From positions 1 to 64,000 of the forward strand of contig NZ_ATUD01000007.1 of assembly GCF_000420025.1 (NCBI RefSeq): DNA of 64,000 nt, written 5' to 3'. Position numbers and translations under genes: made by a program. This stretch comes from Patulibacter americanus DSM 16676 (GTDB taxonomy: Bacteria > Actinomycetota > Thermoleophilia > Solirubrobacterales > Solirubrobacteraceae). Under the pieces are notes generated by a model. It saw only the letters and a program-made list of their open reading frames with translations. It did no database searches and had not been told where the DNA came from. Positions 52,329 to 60,477 of the stretch are shown here, piece by piece. Position 1 is the stretch's first letter; every line of letters starts with the position of its first letter.

Positions 52329-53621
52329 ATGGCCACCCGCACGCCGTCCCCCGCCCCGCGCATCCGCCCCACGGACCGGATCAGCTACGCCGACCTCTAC
52401 GGCCGCTGGGAGAAGGGCCACTGGAGCGCGACTGCGATCGACTTCAGCCAGGACCGCGTCGACTGGCAGGAGCGCTTCACGCCGTACGAGCGCGAGGCCG
52501 CGCTCTTCAACTACGCCCTCTTCTTCTGGGGCGAGGACGCCGTCGCCGACACGCTCTCGCCGTACATCGACGCGGCGCCGCTGGAGGAGCAGAAGTACTT
52601 CCTCACCACCCAGCAGGTCGACGAGGCCCGCCACGCCGTCTTCTTCACCCGGTTCATGCACGAGGCGCTCGACGTCGGCCGCGGCGACGTCCGCTCCGGC
52701 CTCGACGAGATCCGGCCCCTTCTCTCCTGGGGCTTCAACCAGGTCTTCGACCGCCTGGACCGCATGGCCGACGAGCTGCGCGCCGACCGCTCGGTCCCGC
52801 AGCTCTGCCGGGCCGTCACGCTCTATCACCTGATCGTGGAGGCGACGATGGCCCAGCCGGGCCAGCACATGATCACCTCGTACCTGGCCGAGCGCGAGGT
52901 CCTACCCGGGTTCCGCGCGGGCATGGAGCGCGTGGCCGCCGACGAGCTGCGCCACATCGCCTTCGGGGTCAAGCTGCTCGCCGACCTGACGCCGGGGAAC
53001 GACGAGGCGCGCGCCGCCGTCGCCGAGCTCCTGCGCGAGGTCTCGCCCTGGCTCGGCAGCGTCTTCCAGCCGCCGGGCTGGGACGAGGGATATCTCACGA
53101 CGTTCGGCTGGTCCTACGACCGCATCGGCGTCGAGTCCGTGTCGTCGCTCGAGACGAAGCTCCGGTCCGCCGGCCTGGCGATGGAGACCCTGCCCGGCCC
53201 CGAGGTCCAGCCACTGGACCTGTCGCCCCTCGAGCGCACCCGCCTGGCGCAGACGCTCGCCCGCGGGAACATCACCGGCCCGGGCCTGCACCCGCCGGCG
53301 ACGGACCCGGACACGATGGCCGCGTTCTTCGACGTCATCCGCCGCGCCGTCTCCCCCGACCACGGGCTGGACGCGCCGACGACGATCGAGTGGGACTTCA
53401 TCGACGCCCCCGCGTGGCACCTGCGGATCGACGGCCCGACCCGCGAAGTCGTGGCCGGCCACGCACCGCACGCCGACCTGCGGCTGCGCGTCGCCTACCG
53501 CGACTGGGTCGATGTCGTGGGCCGCCGCACGGACGCCCGCCGGCTGCTGCTCACCCGCCGCATGCGTCCGTCGGGCTCGCTGCGCCTGCTCGCCCGGCTG
53601 CCGAGGATCTTCCCGGGGTAG
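52329..53621 (+). CDS. R2lox-like diiron protein fused to an SCP2 domain
   Basis: A 430-residue protein. The N-terminal about 300 residues are a ferritin-like four-helix domain with the full diiron ligand set: Glu69 (WGED), Glu99 and His102 (DEARH), Glu171, Glu206 and His209 (DELRH). This matches the R2-like ligand-binding oxidases (R2lox) almost position for position. The R2lox crosslink tyrosine (five residues before the fourth ligand) is present as Tyr166, but the partner valine is Ala71. Residues about 325-425 look like an SCP2 sterol-carrier domain (DLRLRVAYRDWVDVVGRR, then RRMRPSGSLRLLARLPRIF). I infer an oxidoreductase acting on a lipid delivered by the SCP2 part. Confidence 0.85.
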   Translation: MATRTPSPAPRIRPTDRISYADLYGRWEKGHWSATAIDFSQDRVDWQERFTPYEREAALFNYALFFWGEDAVADTLSPYIDAAPLEEQKYFLTTQQVDEARHAVFFTRFMHEALDVGRGDVRSGLDEIRPLLSWGFNQVFDRLDRMADELRADRSVPQLCRAVTLYHLIVEATMAQPGQHMITSYLAEREVLPGFRAGMERVAADELRHIAFGVKLLADLTPGNDEARAAVAELLREVSPWLGSVFQPPGWDEGYLTTFGWSYDRIGVESVSSLETKLRSAGLAMETLPGPEVQPLDLSPLERTRLAQTLARGNITGPGLHPPATDPDTMAAFFDVIRRAVSPDHGLDAPTTIEWDFIDAPAWHLRIDGPTREVVAGHAPHADLRLRVAYRDWVDVVGRRTDARRLLLTRRMRPSGSLRLLARLPRIFPG

Positions 53622-53664
53622 GCGCCGCCAACGGGCCAGCAGCGGGCGGCGGACGAGCGGGCCG

Positions 53665-53958
53665 CTACTCGAGGTGCTCGCCGGGCGGGAGCGGCAGCCG
53701 GGCGAGCTCCATGTCGACGCGCGCCCCGCGCATCGGCACCCCCTCGGCGAGCAGCAGCGCGCGCTGCCGGTCGTCCTTCGGCAGGCTGCCCTCGGCACGG
53801 ACGACGCGCTGCCACGGCACGTCCTCCTCCGTCGTCGCCAGCACCCGGCCGACGAGCCGCGGCGCCCCGGGCTCGAGGTCGCCGTAGGAGCGCACGTATC
53901 CCTCCGGGATGGCGCGCACCCCGGCGAGGATCCTGGCGTGCCGACCGCGGACGTCCAC
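53665..53958 (-). CDS. Alkyltransferase-like protein (ATL), MGMT fold without the active cysteine
   Basis: ATL proteins bind O6-alkylguanine in DNA and recruit nucleotide-excision repair. This 97-residue protein has the DNA-binding-domain motifs of MGMT, VRAIPEGYVRSYGDL and VGRVLATT, then the active-site loop EDVPWQRVVRAEG. There Trp replaces the alkyl-accepting Cys of PCHRV. Loss of the Cys with the rest of the fold intact is the definition of the ATL group. GTG 53958 is a likely but weak start. It overlaps the divergent signal peptidase frame, not its chosen start. Confidence 0.88.
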   Translation of the reverse strand: MDVRGRHARILAGVRAIPEGYVRSYGDLEPGAPRLVGRVLATTEEDVPWQRVVRAEGSLPKDDRQRALLLAEGVPMRGARVDMELARLPLPPGEHLE

Positions 53959-54034
53959 GGGCCGGATGGTGCCCTGCCCGCCGGACGACGCCGTCGCGGC
54001 TCGGCGCACCCGGGATGGTGCAACGATCTGTTGC

Positions 54035-54655
54035 GTGCGCGCGACCCTGCACCGCTGGCGGCGGAACTCCATCGTGTCGACGGTGCTGTCGGTCGTGCTG
54101 ATCCTGGGCCTCGTCTTCACCGTCCAGGCCCTGGCGGTCAAGCCGTACGCGATCCCGAGCGAGTCGATGCTGCCGACGCTCAAGGTCGGCCAGCGCGTGA
54201 TCGTCGAGCGCGTCGGCCACCGTCTGGGGGCGACGCCCTCCGTCGGCGACGTCATCGTCTTCCACCCCGCCGCGGGCGCCGACGACGAGGCGTGCGCCTC
54301 GGACGAACAGGGCGCGGGCACCCCGACGCCGTGCGCGATCCCGGCGACGGACCACGCGAAGGAGACCTTCATCAAGCGCGTGGTCGGCGTCCCCGGCGAC
54401 CGCATCCGCCTGCGCCGCGGCCTCGTCATCCGCAACGGCAAGGCGACGTCCGAGCCGTTCATCCGCCGCTGCGCCGTCGGCGCGGAGTGCACCTTCGACC
54501 ACACCATCACGGTGCCGCCCGGAACGGTCTACGTCCTGGGCGACAACCGCGGCGACTCGAAGGACAGCCGGTACTGGGGCCCGGTGCGCGTGGACTGGAT
54601 CATTGGCCACGCCGTCGGCTCGTACTGGCCGCCGAAGCAGGTCGGCGGCCTGTAG
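54035..54655 (+). CDS. lepB: Signal peptidase I
   Basis: Removes signal peptides on the outer face of the membrane. The 206-residue product has one N-terminal membrane helix (SIVSTVLSVVLILGLVFTVQ), catalytic Ser44 in IPSESMLPTL and Lys114 in FIKRVVGVPGD, and the C-terminal VLGDNRGDSKDSRYWGPV block. GTG 54035 gives a short basic cytosolic start. A longer frame from 53909 has a shadow-like Arg/Cys-rich leader. An Ala/Cys-rich insert (DDEACASDEQGAG) follows the second box. A second, catalytically altered homologue lies 1.3 kb downstream. Confidence 0.92.
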   Translation: MRATLHRWRRNSIVSTVLSVVLILGLVFTVQALAVKPYAIPSESMLPTLKVGQRVIVERVGHRLGATPSVGDVIVFHPAAGADDEACASDEQGAGTPTPCAIPATDHAKETFIKRVVGVPGDRIRLRRGLVIRNGKATSEPFIRRCAVGAECTFDHTITVPPGTVYVLGDNRGDSKDSRYWGPVRVDWIIGHAVGSYWPPKQVGGL

Positions 54656-54659
54656 CTCC

Positions 54660-55436
54660 TCAGGCGGCGAGCAGCTCGCCGCCCGCGGCGGGCGTCTCGA
54701 GCTCCTGGCGCATCTGCCGCAGCGCGTTGTCCAGGATCCGGGACACCTGCATCTGGGAGACGCCGATCCCTCCGGCGATCTCGCGCTGCAGGCGCTCGTC
54801 GTAGAACCGCTCCTCCACCACGCGGCGGGAGCGCGGGTCGAGCGCCCGCGTCGCCTGCTCGACGTAGTGGCGGTCCTCGACGGTGGAGAACCCCGGGTCC
54901 TCGCGACCGTGCAGCTCGTAGACCACGCCATCGCCGTCGGCGGCCGGGCGCTCGAGGGGCGCCGCGCGGTATGCGCGGCCCGCCGCGATCGCGTCGACGA
55001 CCCGGTCGGCCGGCTCCCCCAGCTCCCGGCACAGCTCCTCGACGGTCGGCTCGCGCCCGACCGCGTCGGCCCACCGGCGCTGGACGATGTGGATCTTGGC
55101 CGCCAGCTCCTGCGCGGCGCGCGGCACGTGCACGGCCCACGAGTGGTCGCGGAAGTGCCGCTTGATCTCGCCGGACACGTTCGGCGCGGCGAACGAGATG
55201 AAGCGGTGGCCTGCGTGCGGGTCGAAGCGGTCGATCGCCTTGACGAGGCCGAGGCAGCCCACCTGCACGAGGTCGTCGAGCGGCTCGCCACGGTCGGCGT
55301 AGCGGCGAGCGATGGACCGCACGAGCGGCATGGCGCGGCGCACCATCTCGTCGCGGGCTCGCAGGTCGCCGCGGTCGTGGTACCGGCGCAGGAGGTCGAG
55401 ATCGCGCCGGTCGCGGCGCAGGACGTCTTCGGACAT
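54660..55436 (-). CDS. RNA polymerase sigma factor, SigB/SigF/SigG type
   Basis: A 258-residue alternative sigma factor. Region 2: LVRSIARRYADRGEPLDDLV, then QVGCLGLVKAIDRFDPHAGH and FISFAAPNVSGEIKRHFRDH, the core of the SigB/F/G group with the HVPRAAQELA follow-up. Region 3 is EELCRELGEPADRVVDAIAA; region 4 is RRVVEERFYDERLQREIAGG with the helix GVSQMQVSRIL. ATG 55436 has GGAG eight bases upstream. Stress or developmental control is typical of the group. Whether it also reads the flagellar promoters in this window cannot be seen; no separate FliA gene is present here. Confidence 0.9.
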   Translation of the reverse strand: MSEDVLRRDRRDLDLLRRYHDRGDLRARDEMVRRAMPLVRSIARRYADRGEPLDDLVQVGCLGLVKAIDRFDPHAGHRFISFAAPNVSGEIKRHFRDHSWAVHVPRAAQELAAKIHIVQRRWADAVGREPTVEELCRELGEPADRVVDAIAAGRAYRAAPLERPAADGDGVVYELHGREDPGFSTVEDRHYVEQATRALDPRSRRVVEERFYDERLQREIAGGIGVSQMQVSRILDNALRQMRQELETPAAGGELLAA

Positions 55437-55903
55437 GGAGGTGCTCCAGAGGGACGGATTCGATGCGTCTGGCGGGCCCGGCACGGACGCATCGCGCCCC
55501 TGCTGCTCCCCACCTGCGGTATCTGCGCCTCACCCCGGGGTTGCCCCATGCCCTCGACTCGCCACCCCTGGCCCCGGTCGGGAGCCAGTCAAGGTCGAGC
55601 CGCGTCACGTCGATCGGCGCAGTGGAAACTGTACCAGATCCGTCTCGGTACGGCGGCCTTTTGAGGCAATCGCCCGCCGGGAGGTCCGCCCGATCCGAGA
55701 CGCCTTGTGCCCGATAGGCCTTGTGGCAGCCGGTTTCGTACGTCCGTGTCGCGTGTGACGGACCGCAGGGGCCCGGCCCACGCTGCCGCATCTGAGACTC
55801 CCGTCTCGATTCGCCGGGCCGACGGGTCGGGCCTGCCGACCGGGACGGACGTCCGAGGCGCGCGTCGGCCGACACGCGGGCAGCGGGCGGTAGCGTCGGC
55901 CGC
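55437..55903. promoter_or_regulatory. Intergenic region between the sigma factor and the second signal peptidase homologue
   Basis: 467 bases without a gene. It contains an interrupted palindrome GTACC-N11-GGTAC at 55631-55651, next to a relatively AT-rich stretch (gtggaaactgtaccagatcc, then ccttttgaggcaatc) that probably holds divergent promoters. Two GCCTTGTG copies lie near 55700-55725. No fixed -35/-10 pair can be assigned. Confidence 0.4.
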
Positions 55904-56620
55904 ATGCGTGTCCCGTCCCGGTCTCCCGTCCCTCCTCTCACCCCCGGGCGCACCCGTCGGCGCCTGGCCGTCGGCGGCGCCGTCGTCGCGGCGCTGACGC
56001 TGTCCCCCGCGGTGGCCTCAACGGTCGCCGACGAGACCCCGCCGCCTGCGCCCGCGCCTGCGCCTGCGGCGACGAAGGTCTACCGCGTGCCTTCCGGGGC
56101 GATGGAACCGACGATCTCGGTGGGGCGGAACATCCTCGTCTCGCTCTTCCCGTCCAGCGAGAGCCTGCGGCCCACCGTCGGCTCGATCGTGGTGCTCCAC
56201 CCGCCGCGGGGGGCCGACCCGACCCGGAGCGGCGCCCGCGGCCACGAGTGCGCGGCGGCGGCGAACATCGAGCGCGGCATGCCGTGTCCCCGTTCCAGGG
56301 GCGGGCGCTGGGCGGACGAGGTGTACGTGAAGCGCATCGTCGCCGGGCCGGGCGACTCCGTCGCCATCCGCGACGGCCGGGTCATCCGCAACGGTCTGCC
56401 TGTCGACGAGCCGTTCGTCAAGCCGACGTGCGAGGGAACGGGGGATGTCGGGCCGTGCACCCTTCCGCGCGCCATCCGGCTGCCGCGCAACCGCTACTTC
56501 CTGATGGGCGACAACCGCGGCGAGTCGAACGACTCGCGGTTCTGGGGCCCGGTCCCTCGCGCCTGGATGGTCGGCGAGGTCACGCAGATCGGCGTGCCGG
56601 ACCCCGGCCTGTTCCGTTGA
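55904..56620 (+). CDS. Signal peptidase I homologue with catalytic Ser replaced by Ala
   Basis: A 238-residue S26-family protein. N-terminal Arg-rich start, one membrane segment (LAVGGAVVAALTLSPAVAST), then a Pro/Ala linker. The box that should read P-S-x-S-M-x-P-T is RVPSGAMEPTI, so the nucleophile Ser is Ala66 (codon GCG at 56099-56101). The general-base Lys143 (YVKRIVAGPGD) and the MGDNRGESNDSRFWGP box are intact. It may be a non-catalytic regulator, or it may use the Ser two residues earlier. Two or more Cys in the insert (RGHECAAAAN, GMPCPRS, KPTCEG, VGPCTL) suggest disulfides. Confidence 0.88.
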   Translation: MRVPSRSPVPPLTPGRTRRRLAVGGAVVAALTLSPAVASTVADETPPPAPAPAPAATKVYRVPSGAMEPTISVGRNILVSLFPSSESLRPTVGSIVVLHPPRGADPTRSGARGHECAAAANIERGMPCPRSRGGRWADEVYVKRIVAGPGDSVAIRDGRVIRNGLPVDEPFVKPTCEGTGDVGPCTLPRAIRLPRNRYFLMGDNRGESNDSRFWGPVPRAWMVGEVTQIGVPDPGLFR

Positions 56621-56628
56621 CGGAACGG

Positions 56629-56661
56629 GGCCGGGCCCGAGACGCTCGGGGTGGGCCCCGG
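56629..56661. terminator. Terminator, first copy of a 33-bp repeat
   Basis: The 33-bp sequence from 56629 is repeated identically at 56702-56734. Each copy holds nested stems (cccgag-acg-ctcggg inside ccggg/ccccgg). This copy lies just after the signal peptidase homologue stop. Confidence 0.6.
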
Positions 56662-56701
56662 CCCCTTTCCGGGTGCCCCGAGCCCCGCCGCAGTCCGACG
56701 C

Positions 56702-56734
56702 GGCCGGGCCCGAGACGCTCGGGGTGGGCCCCGG
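56702..56734. terminator. Terminator, second copy of the 33-bp repeat
   Basis: Exact second copy, nine bases from the end of the convergent MaoC-family gene. The pair thus closes both convergent genes. Confidence 0.6.
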
Positions 56735-56742
56735 TCCTCTGC

Positions 56743-57270
56743 CTACTCGCCCGGGGTCTTCTTCGGGACCAGCACGCGGCGCTTGAACTCCGCCACGAGC
56801 AGCCCGTCCTGGTTGAAGACGCGCGTGTGGACGATCACGATGCCGCGGTCGGGCTTGGACTTCGAGGCGCGCTTCTCGAGCACCTCGGTCTCGACGAACA
56901 GCGTGTCGCCGTGGAAGACCGGGTTGGGGTGCGAGAGCTCGTCCGTGGCGAGGTTGGCGATCGCCAGGCCCGAGATGTCGGAGACGGAGATGCCGAGCGC
57001 CAGGGAGTAGACGTACGGGCCGACGACGACGTTCTTGCCCTGCTGCGAGCGCTTCGCGTAGACGTCGTTGAGGTGCAGCGGGTGGTGGTTCATCGTCAGG
57101 AGGCAGAAGAGGTGGTCGTCCCCCTCCGTGACGGTCTTGGCGGGCCAGTGCTTGTAGACGGCGCCCTCCTCGAACTCCTCGAAGTAGCGGCCGTACTGGT
57201 GCGCGCCGGAGGCGTGACGGACCTCGGGAAGGTCGTCGGTACCGGGGATGAAGGTCGACTCGTCAGACAT
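56743..57270 (-). CDS. MaoC-family acyl-CoA hydratase
   Basis: A 175-residue hotdog-fold hydratase. Start YFEEFEEGAVYKHWPAKTV, then the active-site block LLTMNHHPLHLNDVYAKRS, VVVGPYVYSLALGIS and VFHGDTLFVETEVLEKR. The NHHPLHLND form (in place of D-x-N-P-x-H) resembles mesaconyl-CoA hydratases of C5 CoA metabolism. That fits the malyl-CoA-lyase-type gene nearby at 58725. ATG 57270 has GGAG seven bases upstream. It is divergent from the Nramp gene. Confidence 0.85.
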   Translation of the reverse strand: MSDESTFIPGTDDLPEVRHASGAHQYGRYFEEFEEGAVYKHWPAKTVTEGDDHLFCLLTMNHHPLHLNDVYAKRSQQGKNVVVGPYVYSLALGISVSDISGLAIANLATDELSHPNPVFHGDTLFVETEVLEKRASKSKPDRGIVIVHTRVFNQDGLLVAEFKRRVLVPKKTPGE

Positions 57271-57340
57271 TGCTACTCCAGGTCGGGTCAGGGGTGCGCT
57301 GCGTGCGGGAGTCTGCCTCATGCGGGCCGAAGGCGAGGTT

Positions 57341-57358
57341 TTGGTGATTGATAAAATC
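57341..57358. promoter_or_regulatory. AT-rich operator/promoter element between the hydratase and Nramp genes
   Basis: TTTTG...GATAAAAT (57339-57357) is a rare AT-rich island with TTTT and AAAA flanks around GGTGATTGAT, and GATAAAAT resembles an extended -10 box. Placed before a Mn-transporter-type gene it could bind a metal regulator (MntR/Fur-type). This is inference only. Confidence 0.4.
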
Positions 57359-57462
57359 GAGTCATCGAGTCCACACTCCAGGCCGAACCACCGCAGAACG
57401 CGGCACCGTCCGGCCCGGCCCGTACACCGTCCGCGCTCGAGGCGGCACGCGCGAAGGGCCGC

Positions 57463-58668
57463 CTGCGCGGTCGCCTCGCCCTCCTGGGCCCCTCCTTTGT
57501 CGCCGCCGTCGCGTACGTCGACCCGGGCAACTTCGCCACGAACATCGAGGCCGGGTCGAAGTTCGGCTACCTGCTCGTCTGGGTCGTCGTCATGTCGAGC
57601 CTCATGGCGATGCTCGTGCAGTACCTGTCGGCGAAGACCGGGCTGGCGACGGGACACAACCTGCCCGAGCTGGCCCACCAGCGGTACGGGCGCAAGACGC
57701 GGTTCGGGCTGTGGCTGCAGGCCGAGGTCGTGGCGATCGCGACCGACCTCGCCGAGTTCGTGGGCGCCGCGATCGGCCTGAACCTGCTCTTCGGCATCCC
57801 GCTCTTCCCGGCCGGGCTGCTGACGGCCGTCGTGGCGTTCGCGATCCTCGCGCTCCAGCAGCGCGGGTACCGCCGGTTCGAGCTCGCCATCGCCGCGATG
57901 CTCGGCCTCGTCGCGCTCGGGTTCATCTACGACCTGCTGGTCGTCGGACATCAGGACGCCGGCGGCATCGCGTCCGGCCTCGTCCCCCGCCTGGACGGCT
58001 CCGCCTCGATCCTGCTGGTCGTCGGGATCATCGGCGCCACCGTCATGCCGCACGTGGTGTACCTGCACTCGGCGCTGACGCAACATCGGATGGCCCCGCG
58101 CGACGAGGGCGAGCGCCGCGAGCTCCTGAAGTGGCTGCGCATCGACGTCGGCCTGGGCCTCGGGGCCGCCGGGATCATCAACCTGACGATGATGCTCGTG
58201 GCCGCGGCGCTGTTCTTCCGCGTCGGCGCCACGGACGTCGACTCCATCGAGGCCGCGCACCGCGGGCTCGGCGAGCTCGTCGGCGGCGGGGCGGCGCTCG
58301 CGTTCGCCGTCGCCCTGCTCGCCTCGGGCCTGTCCTCCTCGAGCGTCGGCACCTACGCGGGGCAGATCGTCATGCAGGGGTTCATGGGCTGGCGGATCCC
58401 GCTGTTCCTGCGCCGCGCCGTGACGATGACCCCGGCGCTCGTCGTCCTCGCCCTGGGCCTGCCGACGACGGACACCCTGGTCGTCTCGCAGGTCGTCCTC
58501 TCCTTCGGCATCCCCTTCGCCCTGATCCCGTTGATCCTGATGAGCAGCAACCCCGAGGTGATGGGCGCGATGGTCAACCGCCGCCGCACGACGCTCGCGG
58601 CCAGCGTGGTGGCCGCGATCATCATCGCGCTGAACCTCTACCTGATCGTGGACACGGTCTTCGGCTGA
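57463..58668 (+). CDS. mntH: Nramp-family divalent metal transporter (MntH-like), no standard start codon
   Basis: Nramp proteins import Mn2+ or Fe2+ with protons. The protein has the family start [20 protein letters not shown] followed by [12 protein letters not shown] (the metal-site D-P-G-N motif in helix 1) and the helix-6 motif [20 protein letters not shown]. About 11 membrane segments follow. The frame is open from the stop at 57352, yet before the DPGN motif it contains no ATG, GTG or TTG. CTG 57463, with AAGGG just upstream, would start the protein at exactly the expected place (401 residues). ATG 57592 would remove the metal-binding helix 1. A frameshift is the alternative. Confidence 0.85.
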   Translation: MRGRLALLGPSFVAAVAYVDPGNFATNIEAGSKFGYLLVWVVVMSSLMAMLVQYLSAKTGLATGHNLPELAHQRYGRKTRFGLWLQAEVVAIATDLAEFVGAAIGLNLLFGIPLFPAGLLTAVVAFAILALQQRGYRRFELAIAAMLGLVALGFIYDLLVVGHQDAGGIASGLVPRLDGSASILLVVGIIGATVMPHVVYLHSALTQHRMAPRDEGERRELLKWLRIDVGLGLGAAGIINLTMMLVAAALFFRVGATDVDSIEAAHRGLGELVGGGAALAFAVALLASGLSSSSVGTYAGQIVMQGFMGWRIPLFLRRAVTMTPALVVLALGLPTTDTLVVSQVVLSFGIPFALIPLILMSSNPEVMGAMVNRRRTTLAASVVAAIIIALNLYLIVDTVFG

Positions 58669-58724
58669 GGGGTGTCGCCGACGGCGCGGTGCCGTCTCGC
58701 CGACCGGGGGTAGGATCGCGCCTC

Positions 58725-59777
58725 ATGCGCAATCCCCGTGACTTCTTCAAGCCGCTCGCCGTCGGTGCGCCGGAGCCGGTCCGCGAGATCCCGGTCCCGC
58801 CCTCGCGGATGATCCACTTCTTCGACCCGAGCAACGAGAAGATGCGGTCGAAGCTGCCCGCGATCGCCGCGAAGGCCGACATCGTGCTCGGCAACCTCGA
58901 GGACGCGGTCTCCATCGACAACAAGGAGGCCGCGCGCGCCGGCCTCGTCGAGGTCGGCAAGACGGCCGACCTCGGTGGCACGCCGCTGTGGACCCGTGTG
59001 AACTCGCTCGAGAGCCCGTGGGTGCTCGACGACCTCACCACGCTCGTCACCGAGATCGGCGACCAGCTCGACGTCATCATGATCCCGAAGGTCGAGGGCG
59101 CACAGGACATCCACTACGTCGACCGCCTCGTCGCCCAGCTCGAGGCGAAGGCCGGCGTGAAGCGGCCGATCCTGCTGCACGCGATCCTCGAGACCGCGTC
59201 CGGCATGGCCAACGTCGAGGAGATCGCCGGCGCCTCCCCCCGCATGCAGGGCATCTCGCTCGGCCCCGCCGACCTCGCCGCCTCGCGCCGCATGAAGACG
59301 ACCCGCGTCGGCGGCGGTCACCCCGGCTACGTGTCGATCTCGGACCCGACGAACCCGGACGACCTCGAGGCCGGCCGCGTCCGCGCCCAGCAGGACCCGT
59401 GGCACTACACCGTCGCCCGCATGGTCGACGCGTGCGTGGCCAACGGCATCCTGCCCTTCTACGGCCCGTTCGGCGACATCAAGGACGTCGTCGCGTGTGA
59501 GGCGCAGTTCCGCGCCGCGTTCATCCTCGGCTGCGTCGGCACGTGGTCGCTGCACCCCGTGCAGATCGACATCGCCAAGAAGGTCTTCTCCCCCGACCCC
59601 GACGAGGTCGCCTTCGCGAAGCGGATCATCGAGGCGATCCCCGACGGCAAGGGCGTCCACATGATCGACGGCAAGATGCAGGACGACGCCTCGTGGAAGC
59701 AGGCCAAGGTCCTCGTGGAGCTCGCGGAGCAGCTGGCGGAGAACGACGAGGAGCTGAAGGCGGCGTACGGCTTCTAG
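58725..59777 (+). CDS. L-malyl-CoA/beta-methylmalyl-CoA lyase-type enzyme (HpcH/CitE family)
   Basis: A 350-residue aldolase of the HpcH/CitE superfamily. The substrate and metal motifs are [20 protein letters not shown], then [54 protein letters not shown], and [14 protein letters not shown]. These fit Mcl-type enzymes, which cleave malyl-CoA to glyoxylate and acetyl-CoA, or methylmalyl-CoA to glyoxylate and propionyl-CoA. The C-terminal [14 protein letters not shown] lid is present. Its neighbourhood (mesaconyl-CoA-hydratase-like gene, metal transporter) supports a role in C5-CoA or glyoxylate metabolism. Confidence 0.9.
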   Translation: MRNPRDFFKPLAVGAPEPVREIPVPPSRMIHFFDPSNEKMRSKLPAIAAKADIVLGNLEDAVSIDNKEAARAGLVEVGKTADLGGTPLWTRVNSLESPWVLDDLTTLVTEIGDQLDVIMIPKVEGAQDIHYVDRLVAQLEAKAGVKRPILLHAILETASGMANVEEIAGASPRMQGISLGPADLAASRRMKTTRVGGGHPGYVSISDPTNPDDLEAGRVRAQQDPWHYTVARMVDACVANGILPFYGPFGDIKDVVACEAQFRAAFILGCVGTWSLHPVQIDIAKKVFSPDPDEVAFAKRIIEAIPDGKGVHMIDGKMQDDASWKQAKVLVELAEQLAENDEELKAAYGF

Positions 59778-59787
59778 ACTCGCCGGC

Positions 59788-60477
59788 GTGACCGGTGCTC
59801 GCGACGCGTTCGGCAGGATCGCGGGCACCGACCGGGAGGCGCGCGAGGGCACGTCCTCGACCGCCCCGGAGGCCGCCCCCGCAAGCTTCGGGCCCTCCGA
59901 CCGTCGGAGGCTCCGCGGGGCCGGGACGCTCGGGCTGCTCCTGACGATGCTGGTGTGCGGCGCCGCCGTCTGGGGCACGCTCCGCGCAACCGTCGACGCC
60001 GCCGACGGCGACACGCGGGCGGTGGCGTTCGCGCTGGCGAAGGACCCCCTGGCCCCGCGGTCGCTGTTGCGGGCGGCCCCCCTGCGGTCCGCCATCGCGC
60101 GGGCCGGCCGCGAGCTGCGGGCGGGCGAGGCGTTCACCGACCTCACCGTCTCCCCCCTGCGCGTGACGCTGACCGCGGTGGACCGCCGCGAGCAGCGACG
60201 GTGGTTGATCGTCGGCGCTGACGGCGACGTTCGCACGATCACCATGCCGGCGACGTCGAACGCCCCACCGGTGGACGTGCAGGCGCTGGACCTGGAGGTC
60301 CCCGAGCGGGCCGTGGCCGCGCGCCTGCGCGCCCTGGCGCCCCACGCGCGCGAGCCGCGCTTCTCGCTCGTCACGGACGCCGCCACGGGCCGGCCGACCG
60401 GCTGGGCGCTGTCCTTCTCGAACGTCCGGCGGACCGAGTCGTCCTACGTCGTGGACCTGGGCGGGCGGCCCCGGTGA
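59788..60477 (+). CDS. Hypothetical membrane-anchored protein
   Basis: A 229-residue protein with an Ala/Ser/Arg cytosolic part, one membrane helix (TLGLLLTMLVCGAAVWGTLR) and an extracytoplasmic domain of about 150 residues. Strands such as LTVSPLRVTLTAVDRREQRR are visible, and the C-terminal part FSLVTDAATGRPTGWALSFS looks like a tandem beta-hairpin domain. No family is recognised. GTG 59788; it overlaps the next gene by four bases, so the two are coupled. Confidence 0.7.
   Translation: MTGARDAFGRIAGTDREAREGTSSTAPEAAPASFGPSDRRRLRGAGTLGLLLTMLVCGAAVWGTLRATVDAADGDTRAVAFALAKDPLAPRSLLRAAPLRSAIARAGRELRAGEAFTDLTVSPLRVTLTAVDRREQRRWLIVGADGDVRTITMPATSNAPPVDVQALDLEVPERAVAARLRALAPHAREPRFSLVTDAATGRPTGWALSFSNVRRTESSYVVDLGGRPR

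Noticed and set aside
57592-57594. First ATG of the Nramp gene as start
   Set aside because: Using it would delete the first membrane helix with the DPGN metal motif, which is clearly encoded upstream in the same frame.
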